Assembly: GCA_013152945.1 (NCBI GenBank)
Contig: JAADFL010000087.1
Location: 45,731 to 109,730, forward strand
Origin: Deltaproteobacteria bacterium
Lineage (GTDB): Bacteria; Myxococcota_A; JAADFL01
Direction: 5' to 3'
DNA length: 64,000 nt
The translations under genes were made by a program, and so were the position numbers. Of the stretch, positions 63,640 through 64,000 are shown in pieces; position 1 is the first letter of the stretch; each line of letters begins with the position of its first letter. The notes under the pieces are model-generated. The model saw only the letters and a program-made list of their open reading frames with translations, had not been told where the DNA came from and made no database searches.

Positions 63640-64000
63640 TTATTTCTCCTGCTTCCCTGCCCATGTGTTCTGAATCCACTTTTCGATGCTCTGGAGACCT
63701 GGAGCATTTGCAGATGCATCACGATCCGGATCAACTTTTGGAAATTTTCTGCCTGCCAGCTTGGAAATGGCTGACAGGGCTTCGTTGCGTACAAAAGGCA
63801 CCTGGGCGGTCTTCAGTACATCCAGCAACCGTTTCGCTCCTGCTCCAGGATCATGACATGCAATATGCAGAGCAATGGTCAGCCTGGATTCCGAATCAGG
63901 CGTCTTCCCAAAAGCTTTTGAAAGTTCGCTCAAGTCGTCCGGAATCTTGGGATCCAAGTCTGCAAAACTGCTGCCGTCCAACAGCTTGCAACGGCGTTCT
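63640..64000 (-). CDS. 3' part of a HEAT-repeat-like protein (runs off the window)
   Basis: Open from the right edge of the window to the stop at 63640, so only the C-terminal 120 residues are visible and the N-terminus lies beyond 64000. The visible part is helical, with HEAT-like pairs (ESRLTIALHIACHDPGAGAK, VRNEALSAISKLAGRKFP) and ends WIQNTWAGKQEK. The TTG at 63979-63981 is probably not the true start, because the frame continues upstream to the edge. It is convergent with the transglutaminase-like gene. Function unknown. Confidence 0.65.
   Translation of the reverse strand, partial: ERRCKLLDGSSFADLDPKIPDDLSELSKAFGKTPDSESRLTIALHIACHDPGAGAKRLLDVLKTAQVPFVRNEALSAISKLAGRKFPKVDPDRDASANAPGLQSIEKWIQNTWAGKQEK

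Overview
The window reads as chromosome from a Gram-negative bacterium of moderate GC (roughly 48-50 percent by eye). I infer a member of the old Deltaproteobacteria, most likely Myxococcota-like. The grounds are a zinc-ribbon/GYF/TPR membrane protein, a free-standing MshEN-GAF-HEAT protein, many hybrid sensor kinases, lysine-rich histone H1-like proteins, lipobox lipoproteins and outer-membrane proteins. No rRNA, tRNA, CRISPR array, prophage or intact insertion sequence was recognised.

Layout. 0-8 kb (+): a GAF-GGDEF diguanylate cyclase, an ArsR-type regulator, an SGNH hydrolase, then a tightly packed run of EpmA-like lysyltransferase, a zinc-motif/lysine-rich protein, a SAM methyltransferase, a lipoprotein, RsfS, RlmH and ComF, several joined by TTGA/ATGA stop-start overlaps. 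8-9 kb: an AT-rich gap with a consensus -35 box ahead of a 102-residue histone H1-like protein made of five-residue repeats. 9-12 kb (-): a GH2 beta-mannosidase-like enzyme. 12-22 kb: TrmH (+), then on the minus strand a signalling block: PilZ/acyltransferase-like protein, frameshifted radical SAM gene, 7TM double hybrid kinase, REC-kinase and an Rrf2 Fe-S regulator. 22-25.4 kb (+): an outer-membrane beta-barrel, then a four-gene unit of ECF sigma factor, zinc anti-sigma factor, DUF3106-like protein and a tiny exported protein. 25.4-34 kb: a YrdC-type protein, CarB, an HUH-transposase remnant, a GT2 glycosyltransferase, a DUF2723 membrane protein and CarA. 34-41 kb (-): MshEN-GAF-HEAT protein, MtnA and the zinc-ribbon/GYF/TPR protein. 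41-47.6 kb (-): UvrD/PcrA helicase, a GlmU-like uridyltransferase without its acetyltransferase half, malic enzyme, RluD and two small proteins. 47.7-64 kb: PgeF/YfiH, a lipoprotein, a GMC oxidoreductase, a two-component system followed by an OmpA-like lipoprotein, a BNR sialidase-like lipoprotein, ManA, PssA convergent with and overlapping a REC-GAF-GAF kinase, DedA, a transglutaminase-like protein and the 3' end of a HEAT-like gene.

How it fits together. Most genes are housekeeping (pyrimidine/arginine carbamoyl phosphate, rRNA/tRNA modification, phospholipid and sugar-phosphate metabolism) interleaved with signal transduction. A cyclase (GGDEF), two PilZ domains and an MshEN domain make c-di-GMP the recurring theme. 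The stretches I find least explained are the sigma/anti-sigma/DUF3106/micro-protein unit, in which the anti-sigma tail and the last protein share a similar short acidic-hydrophobic motif; the PilZ-radical SAM-double kinase operon with its frameshift; and the pair of lysine-rich chromatin-like proteins, one coupled to a methyltransferase.
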